From Acholeplasmatales bacterium (lineage in GTDB: Bacteria > Bacillota_I > Bacilli_A > Acholeplasmatales > Anaeroplasmataceae): a stretch of 12,279 nucleotides of DNA. The translations under genes and the position numbers were made by a program. Where the stretch lies: positions 1 through 12,279 of the forward strand of contig CAAGAX010000058.1 in NCBI GenBank assembly GCA_900767915.1. Reading direction: 5' to 3'. Positions 1 through 5,671 of the stretch are shown here, in pieces (the stretch's first letter is position 1; every line of letters starts with the position of its first letter). The notes under the pieces are model-generated. The model saw nothing but the letters and a program-made list of their open reading frames with translations, did not search any database and was not told the origin of the DNA.

Positions 1-2
1 TT

Positions 3-518
3 ACAACCACAGGTTTAAATCAATTATGGAGTACAGATGTTTCTGAATTCCATATAGCTCTAGGTAAACTTTATTTATCCCCTATTATAGATGTTCACAA
101 TAGAGAAATTATATCTTATGTGATTTCTCGTTCGCCTAATTTTAAACAAATAACTGATATGTTAAATATAGCATTTGAAAAACATAAAAACTTAAAAGGA
201 TTAATATTTCATTCCGATCAAGGATGGCAATATCAAATGAAATCATATAGAGATAAGTTATCTCAAAAAGGAATTAGACAAAGTATGTCTAGAAAAGGAA
301 ACTGTTATGATAATTGCGTAATGGAAATATTCTTTGGAACTATGAAAAATGAAATGTTTTATGGTCATGGATATGAATTTAAAACATTAGATGAGCTTGA
401 ACAAGCTATGCATGAATATATAACTTATTATAACAATAAAAGAATTATTACAAAATTAAAAGGATTAACGCCTGTAATGTATAGACATCAATCCTCTAAT
501 CTTGTACAATATATTTAA
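3..518 (+). CDS. IS3-family (IS150-like) transposase OrfB, 5'-truncated by window edge
   Basis: This is the C-terminal part of a DDE transposase with a retroviral-integrase-type core, which cuts and joins insertion-sequence ends. The frame is open from base 3, so the gene begins outside the window; the GTG at 120 is internal, because the upstream codons already encode the conserved first catalytic strand. Catalytic residues are visible: Asp in WSTDVSEF (bases 36-38), Asp in FHSDQGWQY (216-218) and Glu in CVMEIFFG (324-326). The last two are separated by 35 residues, the classic DD(35)E spacing. The tail YYNNKRI..KLKGLTPVMYR is typical of IS3-family OrfB ends. About 171 residues are seen of a usual 280 or so. 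No frameshift or stop appears in the visible part, so the core may be intact. The upstream OrfA, the left end and any target duplication are not visible. Confidence 0.93.
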   Translation, partial: TTTGLNQLWSTDVSEFHIALGKLYLSPIIDVHNREIISYVISRSPNFKQITDMLNIAFEKHKNLKGLIFHSDQGWQYQMKSYRDKLSQKGIRQSMSRKGNCYDNCVMEIFFGTMKNEMFYGHGYEFKTLDELEQAMHEYITYYNNKRIITKLKGLTPVMYRHQSSNLVQYI

Positions 519-527
519 TTTATACAA

Positions 528-553
528 AGTCCAATTTTAAGGGTTCACCTTAA
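528..553 (+). repeat. probable right terminal inverted repeat of the IS element
   Basis: Shortly after the transposase stop comes AGTCCAATTTTAAGGGTTCA followed by CCTTA. It resembles the right ends of IS150-type elements, which from memory run TGTCC, an A/T block, GGGGTTCA and a few terminal bases. The match is by eye; the left end is outside the window, so the exact boundary is uncertain by several bases. A small hairpin (TTAAGG 537-542 with CCTTAA 548-553) overlaps it, and a T-run follows at 561-567. Confidence 0.5.
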
Positions 554-566
554 TTGACGGATTTTT

Positions 567-1964
567 TTATGGTTCAACATTATTTTCATTATAATGAGAA
601 TCAGTAGAATTTATATTTGCTGCTTCATGTACAGCAGTAAATTTTTCTTCGTTATAATCAATTTTAACAGGAGCTTCATTTTTATATGTAGCCTTAAGCA
701 CAAGTGGAGTAACGAAGCTTGAAACAATAATCATTATTACAATGAAAACACTCATTCCTCCATCAACTAATCCTGCATTCATACCTTTTGTTGCACAAAT
801 TAATGCCACTTCAGCTCTTGCCATCATACCAATACCAATTCTTAAAGAATCCTTCCAAGAATTTCCAGTAATCTTAGCGCCTAATCCACATCCTAATACT
901 TTTCCAATTAGGCCAACAAAAATGAAACAGCATCCAAAGCCAATTAATGATGGATTAAATGTAGAGAAATCTATATTTAATCCTACATTTGCGAAAAATA
1001 TTGGAGAGAATAACATATATGATAATACATCACTTTTTCTTTCGATATAATCTGTTGTATCATCACTAAGGTTATCAATTGTAGGATTGATATGTTTACC
1101 AATGCCAGCAAGAGCTAATCCAGCAAAATAAGCACCAGTAATATCAGCTATTCCAAATAATGTCTCTGCAGCCCAAGCCATAAAGAAGCAAAATGCTAAT
1201 CCAAATAAAGGAATTCTTCTTGTATGTGGTCTTTTCTTATTTAATAATTTGAAAACATAATGCATTAATACACCAATAGATATAACAAATATAAAGAATA
1301 ATATTACATCTAAAATAACAGCTAAAATACCTAAATTTTCATTATGAAGTGTAAGCATAGATCCTAATGTATTAGTTGCTTCAGTTGTACCACTTAATGA
1401 TAATACTACTGATAATACAACAACACCAATAATATCATCAAGTATTGCTGCACTTACTACAATAGTTCCTACTTTTCCGCTTAATCTATGCATTTCCTTT
1501 AAAGTGGCAACAGTAACTGAAACTGAAGTTGCAGTAAGAATTACTCCATAGAATAAATTAGAATGAACATTTTCCCAACCATTAAATATGCTTGCAATTA
1601 CAAAGCCTAATCCCATTGGTACAATTACACCAAGTGACGTAACAACAATTGCTGAAAGTCCTGAAGTTTTGATTGTTTGAATATTTGTTTCTAGTCCTGC
1701 TGAGAACATAATTAAAACAACACCAATTTCAGCTAAAAATTTAATACCTGCTCTTGCTGAATCACTTAGTACAAAATCACCTACATTTGGAATATACTTC
1801 ATACAACCTATAATTATACCAGCAAGAAGCATACCTACAACCTGTGGAAGCTTTATTTTCTTACATCCCATTTGTAGAAGCTTTGATAGTAACAAAATTA
1901 AGGCAACTGGAAGTAATAAATCTAATGCGTCTATATTAAATTGTGAAGTTAAAAACATAAACAT
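567..1964 (-). CDS. CPA2-family Na+(K+)/H+ antiporter, KefB/NapA-like membrane domain
   Basis: The 465-residue polytopic membrane protein should exchange Na+ or K+ for protons across the cytoplasmic membrane for pH and ion homeostasis. Family features: the N-terminal helix pair ending in KLPQVVGMLLAGIIIG (about 38-53), FLAEIGVVLIMFSAGLE (76-92), TATSVSVTV (144-152) and the ion-binding pair Asp176-Asp177 in AAILDDIIG. Later come GIADITGAYFAGLALAG and SPIFFANVGLNIDF. An adjacent Asp pair is typical of electrogenic NapA/NhaA-type exchangers. There is no C-terminal RCK/TrkA_N domain; the roughly 45-residue tail is polar and acidic, so this is a core-only antiporter. The start is supported by AAGGGGGAT 7 nt upstream and by its own sigma-A promoter. 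The stop lies about 14 bp from the probable IS end and no terminator of its own is visible. The family is certain; the ion is not. Confidence 0.93.
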   Translation of the reverse strand: MFMFLTSQFNIDALDLLLPVALILLLSKLLQMGCKKIKLPQVVGMLLAGIIIGCMKYIPNVGDFVLSDSARAGIKFLAEIGVVLIMFSAGLETNIQTIKTSGLSAIVVTSLGVIVPMGLGFVIASIFNGWENVHSNLFYGVILTATSVSVTVATLKEMHRLSGKVGTIVVSAAILDDIIGVVVLSVVLSLSGTTEATNTLGSMLTLHNENLGILAVILDVILFFIFVISIGVLMHYVFKLLNKKRPHTRRIPLFGLAFCFFMAWAAETLFGIADITGAYFAGLALAGIGKHINPTIDNLSDDTTDYIERKSDVLSYMLFSPIFFANVGLNIDFSTFNPSLIGFGCCFIFVGLIGKVLGCGLGAKITGNSWKDSLRIGIGMMARAEVALICATKGMNAGLVDGGMSVFIVIMIIVSSFVTPLVLKATYKNEAPVKIDYNEEKFTAVHEAANINSTDSHYNENNVEP

Positions 1965-1993
1965 TTACATCCCCCTTGTTTATTAACGTAGTA

Positions 1994-2021
1994 ATTATAT
2001 CACTAATTTATTACTTTTCAA
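1994..2021 (-). promoter_or_regulatory. sigma-A promoter of the antiporter gene
   Basis: On the minus strand TTGAAA (2016-2021) and a perfect TATAAT (1994-1999) are separated by 16 bp. The predicted start lies about 20-25 nt before the ATG and upstream of the AAGGGGGAT ribosome-binding site. No operator repeat is apparent. Confidence 0.7.
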
Positions 2022-2103
2022 CAATAAAAAATAATAGTAGTAGAATAAACACATCTTTTTTTATAAAATTTGAATTTTTCTTAATTTTTTTATTACAACA
2101 CAT

Positions 2104-2376
2104 GTGCAAGGTGGATATATTTTTAATTATCTAGAATTGATTTTAAAATACAAAAATAAATACTATTATGCTTACAAATATAAGGATTTTATGATATATA
2201 AATGTTATTTTAAGGGCATGGAATACGAAAATGTTCGTGTTATAGATTATTGTTATGAAACTATTACAAAAAAAGCTGTTTTTGTTTTTTCTTATAGCTT
2301 AATCAAGAAAGATATTTATAGTTTTACATTAGGTATTTTATTATTCCTTATTACTTCTTTAATTTATATTTTATAA
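2104..2376 (+). CDS. doubtful small ORF with C-terminal membrane helix
   Basis: I do not recognise this ORF. From the GTG it would encode 90 residues rich in Tyr, Lys and Ile, ending in one hydrophobic segment (about 74-90, TLGILLFLITSLIYIL), so it would be tail-anchored if made. No start is convincing. The GTG has no Shine-Dalgarno; the frame is open back to 2074 without a better codon. The internal ATG at 2191 has AAGGA only 4 nt upstream and would give about 61 residues. It could be a remnant of a larger gene or chance in AT-rich DNA. It occupies most of the otherwise gene-free stretch between the antiporter promoter and the mgtE promoter, where I see nothing else beyond the listed repeat. 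Confidence 0.25.
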   Translation: MQGGYIFNYLELILKYKNKYYYAYKYKDFMIYKCYFKGMEYENVRVIDYCYETITKKAVFVFSYSLIKKDIYSFTLGILLFLITSLIYIL

Positions 2377-2379
2377 AAA

Positions 2380-2397
2380 AATGTAAATACTTACATT
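2380..2397. repeat. perfect short inverted repeat upstream of the mgtE promoter
   Basis: AATGTAA and TTACATT are separated by 4 bp and lie 9 bp before the mgtE -35 region and 3 bp after the stop of the doubtful small ORF. The symmetric form and position would fit a regulator operator. It lacks GC pairs and an adjacent T-run, so it makes a poor intrinsic terminator. Which it is cannot be told from sequence. Confidence 0.35.
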
Positions 2398-2406
2398 CCA
2401 ATTTTC

Positions 2407-2435
2407 TTGTATTTTAAGTTATTGTAAATTATAAT
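2407..2435 (+). promoter_or_regulatory. sigma-A promoter of the mgtE leader and operon
   Basis: A perfect TATAAT (2430-2435) lies 17 bp after a weak TTGTAT -35 (2407-2412). Transcription should begin near 2442, directly before the leader Shine-Dalgarno AAAGGA (2443-2448). The mRNA would then open with the leader ORF and have about 108 nt before the mgtE start. Confidence 0.65.
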
Positions 2436-2449
2436 ATTTACGAAAGGAT

Positions 2450-2545
2450 GTGGTTATCATGGTACCATCGGAATGTAGTAGTAACAAATGTAATGAATAT
2501 CCATATAACCACTTGGATATTCTCTAAATAGAAAAAGGAGAATAT
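2450..2545 (+). promoter_or_regulatory. mgtE leader RNA with competing stems over the mgtE ribosome-binding site
   Basis: Four perfectly complementary pieces can be read. A (GTGGTTAT, 2450-2457) pairs with B (ATAACCAC, 2505-2512). C (GAATATCCA, 2495-2503) pairs with D (TGGATATTC, 2514-2522). D shifted by three bases (ATATTCTC, 2517-2524) pairs with E (GAGAATAT, 2538-2545), which takes in part of the mgtE Shine-Dalgarno GGAG (2537-2540). C:D and D:E exclude each other. B is in the loop of C:D, and only 1 nt separates B from D, so a full pseudoknot with A:B is sterically unlikely and A:B should compete with C:D. No U-run follows D:E, so control would act on translation. I do not see the conserved M-box (ykoK) blocks. 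Folding is by eye. Confidence 0.55.
2459..2527 (+). CDS. 22-codon putative leader peptide upstream of mgtE
   Basis: The short ORF starts with ATG at 2459, 10 nt after AAAGGA, and ends at TAA 2525-2527, 22 bp before mgtE. The peptide begins MVPSEC, continues SSNKC, contains the segment NEYPYNH, and ends in LDIL. It has prolines at 3 and 15 and possible metal ligands Cys6, Cys11, Glu13, His18 and Asp20. The final codons (TTG GAT ATT CTC TAA) lie in the RNA segment that can pair with the mgtE ribosome-binding site, so a ribosome at the stop would block that pairing. Stem A lies between the ORF's own Shine-Dalgarno and its ATG. Placement, Shine-Dalgarno and predicted transcript start suggest a regulatory leader like those before some enterobacterial Mg2+ transporter genes (mgtL, corL), with no sequence similarity claimed. 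A 22-codon ORF could still arise by chance. Confidence 0.5.
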   Translation: MVPSECSSNKCNEYPYNHLDIL

Positions 2546-2549
2546 TATT

Positions 2550-3935
2550 ATGCAGCATAATTTTTATCAGGAAATTAAAGCTTTAATTTTAGATGAATCA
2601 TTATCAAATGAACAACTAATTGATGAGCTTGAAAATTATCACAATAGTGATATAGCTGATGTGGCTCGTGAACTAACAAAAGAACAAAGACTTTCTTTTT
2701 ATAAAAAAATTGGTATTGAGAAAACATCAGAAATTTTTGAATTTTATCAGGATGTAGAAAAATATATTGATGAATTAGATCCTGAAACAGCAGCAGATGT
2801 TGTTGAAAAAATGGATTCAGATGACGCTGTAGAACTTTTAAATGAGCTAGAGGATGATGATAAGAAAGAAATCATTCAATTAATGGAGCCTGAATCTAAA
2901 AATGAGGTATTAAAACTTGATAAATATGATGATGATGTTATTGGTTCATATATGACAGATAACTACATTGTCTTAAATATTAATGACACTATTCCAAAAG
3001 CCACCTCTAAAACAATTAAGGAAGCTGGAGAGCATGACAATATTTTTACGTTATATGTAGTTGATGATGATGGAAAATATTGTGGAGCAGTTAATATTAG
3101 AGATTTGTTTGTCGCAAGAAAAACAGATGTCTTAAAAGATCTTGTTATGGAGTCATATCCATATTTTATAGATACTGAGCTTATGAGTGATTGTATTAAT
3201 CGATTGAAGGATTATTCTGAGGATTCAGTACCAGTATTAAATAATGATATGAAAATAGTAGGAGTAATTACTAGTGATGCAGTAATTGAAGCAACTGAGG
3301 ATGAATTAAATGAAGATTATGCAAAATTAGCGGGCTTAAGTGAAGAAGAGGATGTTGATGAATCTGTTTTTACATCTATAAAAAAACGTATCCCATGGCT
3401 TATTATATTATTAGTTTTAGGATTAGTTGTATCTACAGTCACTGGAAGCTTTGAGGTTGTTATTGCGACTATACCAGTAGTTGTATTCTTTCAATCTATG
3501 GTGTTGGGTATGAGTGGTAATGTAGGTACACAATCTTTAGCAGTAACTATTAGAAATTTATCTAATGGTGAATCCAAAAAGAAGCTTTTTAAGGGTATTA
3601 TAAAAGAAATTGGTGTTGGTTTAATTAATGGTGTGATAGTATCAATTATTGCCTTTTTATTCATAATAATCTATCTATATATTACTAAACAAGAAATAGT
3701 AAGTGGTAATGGGTTTAATGCTCATGATGCATTAAAGGTTTCAGGTATTATTTCTGTTAGCATGTTAATTTCTATGACTGTTAGTAATCTTGTTGGTTCT
3801 ATTTTTCCAGTTCTTTTAAGCAAACTACATATCGATCCAGCTGTTGCCTCTGGTCCTTTTATAACAACTATTAATGATATTATTTCAATAGTTATTTATT
3901 ATGGCTTAACTTGGATTTTATTTGTTGCGATATAG
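2550..3935 (+). CDS. mgtE: magnesium transporter MgtE (first of a tandem pair)
   Basis: The 461-residue protein is a full-length MgtE, a dimeric Mg2+-selective channel of the cytoplasmic membrane, gated by cytosolic Mg2+. In order: the superhelical MgtE N domain (about 20-130; SDIADVARELTKEQR, then AADVVEKMDSDDAVELL), two CBS domains (about 132-195 and 197-255), the acidic linker and plug helix (about 257-280), and a five-helix membrane domain from IPWLIILLVLGLVVS (281) to the end. Signature motifs are MSGNVGTQSLAVTIRNL (321-337) and HIDPAVASGPFITT (427-440); Asp429 corresponds to the pore Mg2+-binding Asp of Thermus MgtE. Usual length is about 450, so nothing is missing. The start is set by AAAAAGGAG ending 9 nt before the ATG. 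It is the first large gene of an operon with a second mgtE and DUF4250, behind an unusual leader. Confidence 0.97.
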   Translation: MQHNFYQEIKALILDESLSNEQLIDELENYHNSDIADVARELTKEQRLSFYKKIGIEKTSEIFEFYQDVEKYIDELDPETAADVVEKMDSDDAVELLNELEDDDKKEIIQLMEPESKNEVLKLDKYDDDVIGSYMTDNYIVLNINDTIPKATSKTIKEAGEHDNIFTLYVVDDDGKYCGAVNIRDLFVARKTDVLKDLVMESYPYFIDTELMSDCINRLKDYSEDSVPVLNNDMKIVGVITSDAVIEATEDELNEDYAKLAGLSEEEDVDESVFTSIKKRIPWLIILLVLGLVVSTVTGSFEVVIATIPVVVFFQSMVLGMSGNVGTQSLAVTIRNLSNGESKKKLFKGIIKEIGVGLINGVIVSIIAFLFIIIYLYITKQEIVSGNGFNAHDALKVSGIISVSMLISMTVSNLVGSIFPVLLSKLHIDPAVASGPFITTINDIISIVIYYGLTWILFVAI

Positions 3936-3944
3936 GAGGCTAAT

Positions 3945-5324
3945 ATGAAGGATTATTTATTAGAATTAAAGGACATATTATTATCTAATATAAGTAAGGA
4001 AGAGCTTAATGAAAAACTTGAAAATTATCATGATAGTGATATTGCCGATGTATTAGAATCCTTAACAGAGGATGAAAGATTAAATGTTTATAAGAAAATA
4101 AGCATTGAAAGACTATCATATATTTTTAGTTATTATGAAAATGTAGAGGATTATATTGATGAGGTATCACCTGATTATGCAGCAGACATTATTCAGGAAA
4201 TGGATACTAATGATGCGATAGATGTTTTAAATGAGCTACCAGATGAAAATAAAAATGAAATTATTGATTTAATGGAAGAAAAGCCTAAGCAAGAAATTTT
4301 AAAGGCTGATTCTTATAATGAGGATGAAATTGGTTCTTATATGTCTGATAATTTCATTTGCGTCAATTGTAATGATACGATAGCAGAAGCTACATCAAAA
4401 ATGATAAAAGAAGCTGGAGAGCATGATAATATATTTACAATTTATGTTGTTGATCAGGATGATAGATATTATGGTGCAATAGATTTTAAGGATTTAATAA
4501 AAGCTAGAAAGAAAGATGTTTTATCTGATTTAATAAAAAAATCTTATCCTTTCTTTTTTGATACTGAAATTATGAGTGAATGCATTAGTAAATTAAAGGA
4601 CTATTCAGAAAATTCAATTCCAGTATTAAATCGTAGTCATAAAATAGTTGGTGTAATTACAAGTGATATAGTTATTGATGCAACAGAAGAGGAAATAGCA
4701 GAGGATTATGCAAAGCTAGGTGGTCTTTCTGAGGAAGAGGATATCGACGAATCAATAATTAAATCAGTAAAAAAACGTGTTCCTTGGTTGATAGTATTAC
4801 TTTTCTTAGGATTTATAGTATCGAATGTTACAGGCAGCTTTGAAACAGTAATTGCTTCATTACCCGTTGTTGTTTTCTTTCAGTCAATGATTTTAGATAT
4901 GAGTGGTAATGTAGGTACACAATCTTTGGCTGTTACTATTAGAAACTTAAGTGATGATGAGTCTAGAAAGAAAATAAGAAAAGGTATTTTCAAGGAAATA
5001 AAGGTAGGATTTTTTAATGGCTTATTGATTGGTATTATAGCTTTTATACTTGTTATGTCTTATTTAGCGATTAAGCAACAGGCAATCACTCAAAATGGTG
5101 GATATAGCTTTTTAGCCTCATTAAAGATTTCAGGTATAATTTCTTTTGCATTATTATTCGCTATGACAATTAGTAATTTAATAGGTACGTTATTCCCATT
5201 ATTATTACATAAAATTCATATTGACCCAGCAGTTGCTTCAGGGCCATTTATTACAACAGTAAATGATATTATTGCGGTTGTAATATATTATAGTTTAGTT
5301 TATATATTTTTTATTTTAATATAG
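3945..5324 (+). CDS. mgtE: magnesium transporter MgtE, tandem paralogue
   Basis: A second complete MgtE of 459 residues, colinear with its neighbour over the whole length. It has an N domain (SDIADVLESLTEDER, AADIIQEMDTNDAIDVL), two CBS domains (about 130-194 and 196-254), a plug helix, and a membrane domain from VPWLIVLLFLGFIVS (279) to the end. It keeps MSGNVGTQSLAVTIRNL (319-335) and HIDPAVASGPFITT (426-439; pore Asp428). The two proteins look about two-thirds identical by eye, best in the membrane core and CBS2-linker, weaker in the N domain. Only 9 bp separate the genes, and the TAG of the first is part of this gene's Shine-Dalgarno (TAGGAGG), so they are surely co-translated. This suggests tandem duplication with both copies under selection. 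Possible outcomes are heterodimers or two channels with different gating; sequence cannot decide. Confidence 0.96.
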   Translation: MKDYLLELKDILLSNISKEELNEKLENYHDSDIADVLESLTEDERLNVYKKISIERLSYIFSYYENVEDYIDEVSPDYAADIIQEMDTNDAIDVLNELPDENKNEIIDLMEEKPKQEILKADSYNEDEIGSYMSDNFICVNCNDTIAEATSKMIKEAGEHDNIFTIYVVDQDDRYYGAIDFKDLIKARKKDVLSDLIKKSYPFFFDTEIMSECISKLKDYSENSIPVLNRSHKIVGVITSDIVIDATEEEIAEDYAKLGGLSEEEDIDESIIKSVKKRVPWLIVLLFLGFIVSNVTGSFETVIASLPVVVFFQSMILDMSGNVGTQSLAVTIRNLSDDESRKKIRKGIFKEIKVGFFNGLLIGIIAFILVMSYLAIKQQAITQNGGYSFLASLKISGIISFALLFAMTISNLIGTLFPLLLHKIHIDPAVASGPFITTVNDIIAVVIYYSLVYIFFILI

Positions 5325-5331
5325 GTGAGTT

Positions 5332-5511
5332 ATGGAAAATATGCCAAGTGAAATGCTATTAAGCATTATTAATATGAAACTTAGAGATAATTATTCTTCA
5401 TTAGAAGAATTATGTGATGATTTAGATTATTCTATAAAATTAGTTAATGAAAAACTAAATTCTATTGGCTATTATTATGATGCTGATTTAAATCAATTTA
5501 AGAGTAAATAA
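5332..5511 (+). CDS. DUF4250 family small protein
   Basis: This 59-residue ORF begins 7 bp after the second mgtE. It matches DUF4250 as I know it: start MENMPSEMLLSIINMKLRD, then YSSLEELCDDLDYS, KLVNEKLNSIGYYYD and the ending LNQF. The family is short (about 55-60 aa), cytosolic, widespread in anaerobic Bacillota and Bacteroidota, and of unknown function. The helical pattern with the SLEELCDDLDYSIKLVNEKLNSIGY segment looks like a small helix-turn-helix or winged-helix fragment, which is only inference. AGGTGAG lies 3 nt upstream; a second ATG three codons later would have longer spacing, but family members start at the first. Placement makes it the last gene of the mgtE operon. Whether it relates to Mg2+ or simply rides along is unknown. 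Confidence 0.85.
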   Translation: MENMPSEMLLSIINMKLRDNYSSLEELCDDLDYSIKLVNEKLNSIGYYYDADLNQFKSK

Positions 5512-5532
5512 TTAGAAGAACAATTTCTAATT
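5510..5532 (+). terminator. weak hairpin at the end of the mgtE operon
   Basis: AATTAGAA (5510-5517) and TTCTAATT (5525-5532) form an 8-bp stem with a 7-nt loop that overlaps the DUF4250 stop codon. It holds a single G:C pair and is followed only by TTATTGC, so termination would be inefficient. Confidence 0.35.
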
Positions 5533-5593
5533 TATTGCATATGCTTTTCGACTGAAAATTTATATTTTCTTTATAATAAAATAATAAAATTTA

Positions 5594-5622
5594 TTTATTT
5601 CATTGTGAAAAAAGTGTATAAT
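5594..5622 (+). promoter_or_regulatory. promoter of the FucO-like dehydrogenase
   Basis: A perfect TATAAT (5617-5622) lies about 50 bp before the ATG, with a poor -35 (TTTATT, 5594-5599) at 17 bp spacing. The Shine-Dalgarno AAAGGAG (5656-5662) follows with 9 nt to the start. TTGTGAAA at 5603-5610 resembles half of a Rex operator, but no matching second half is present. Confidence 0.55.
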
Positions 5623-5671
5623 ATTAATTGAAAAAAGCTATAAATAAAAATTAATAAAGGAGATAATAATT

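Noticed and set aside
120..518. Transposase gene starting at GTG 120
   Set aside because: The frame is open to the window edge and the upstream codons encode the conserved first catalytic Asp strand, so the GTG is an internal Val codon.
742..1050. 102-codon plus-strand ORF
   Set aside because: It lies wholly inside the antiporter gene on the opposite strand, has proline-rich low-complexity translation and no ribosome-binding site; it is a shadow of a well-conserved membrane protein.
2459..2468. ATGGTACCAT palindrome at the leader start codon as a hairpin
   Set aside because: A 10-bp perfect palindrome has no loop, so it cannot form a stable hairpin as RNA; it is probably chance or at most a dimer-type DNA site.
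2436..2549. M-box (ykoK) magnesium riboswitch before mgtE
   Set aside because: The leader is only about 108 nt, includes a short ORF, and lacks the conserved M-box sequence blocks as I remember them. A covariance-model scan would be decisive.
5603..5622. Rex redox operator overlapping the fucO promoter
   Set aside because: TTGTGAAA matches one half-site, but the required inverted half (TTTCACAA-like) is absent at the proper spacing.
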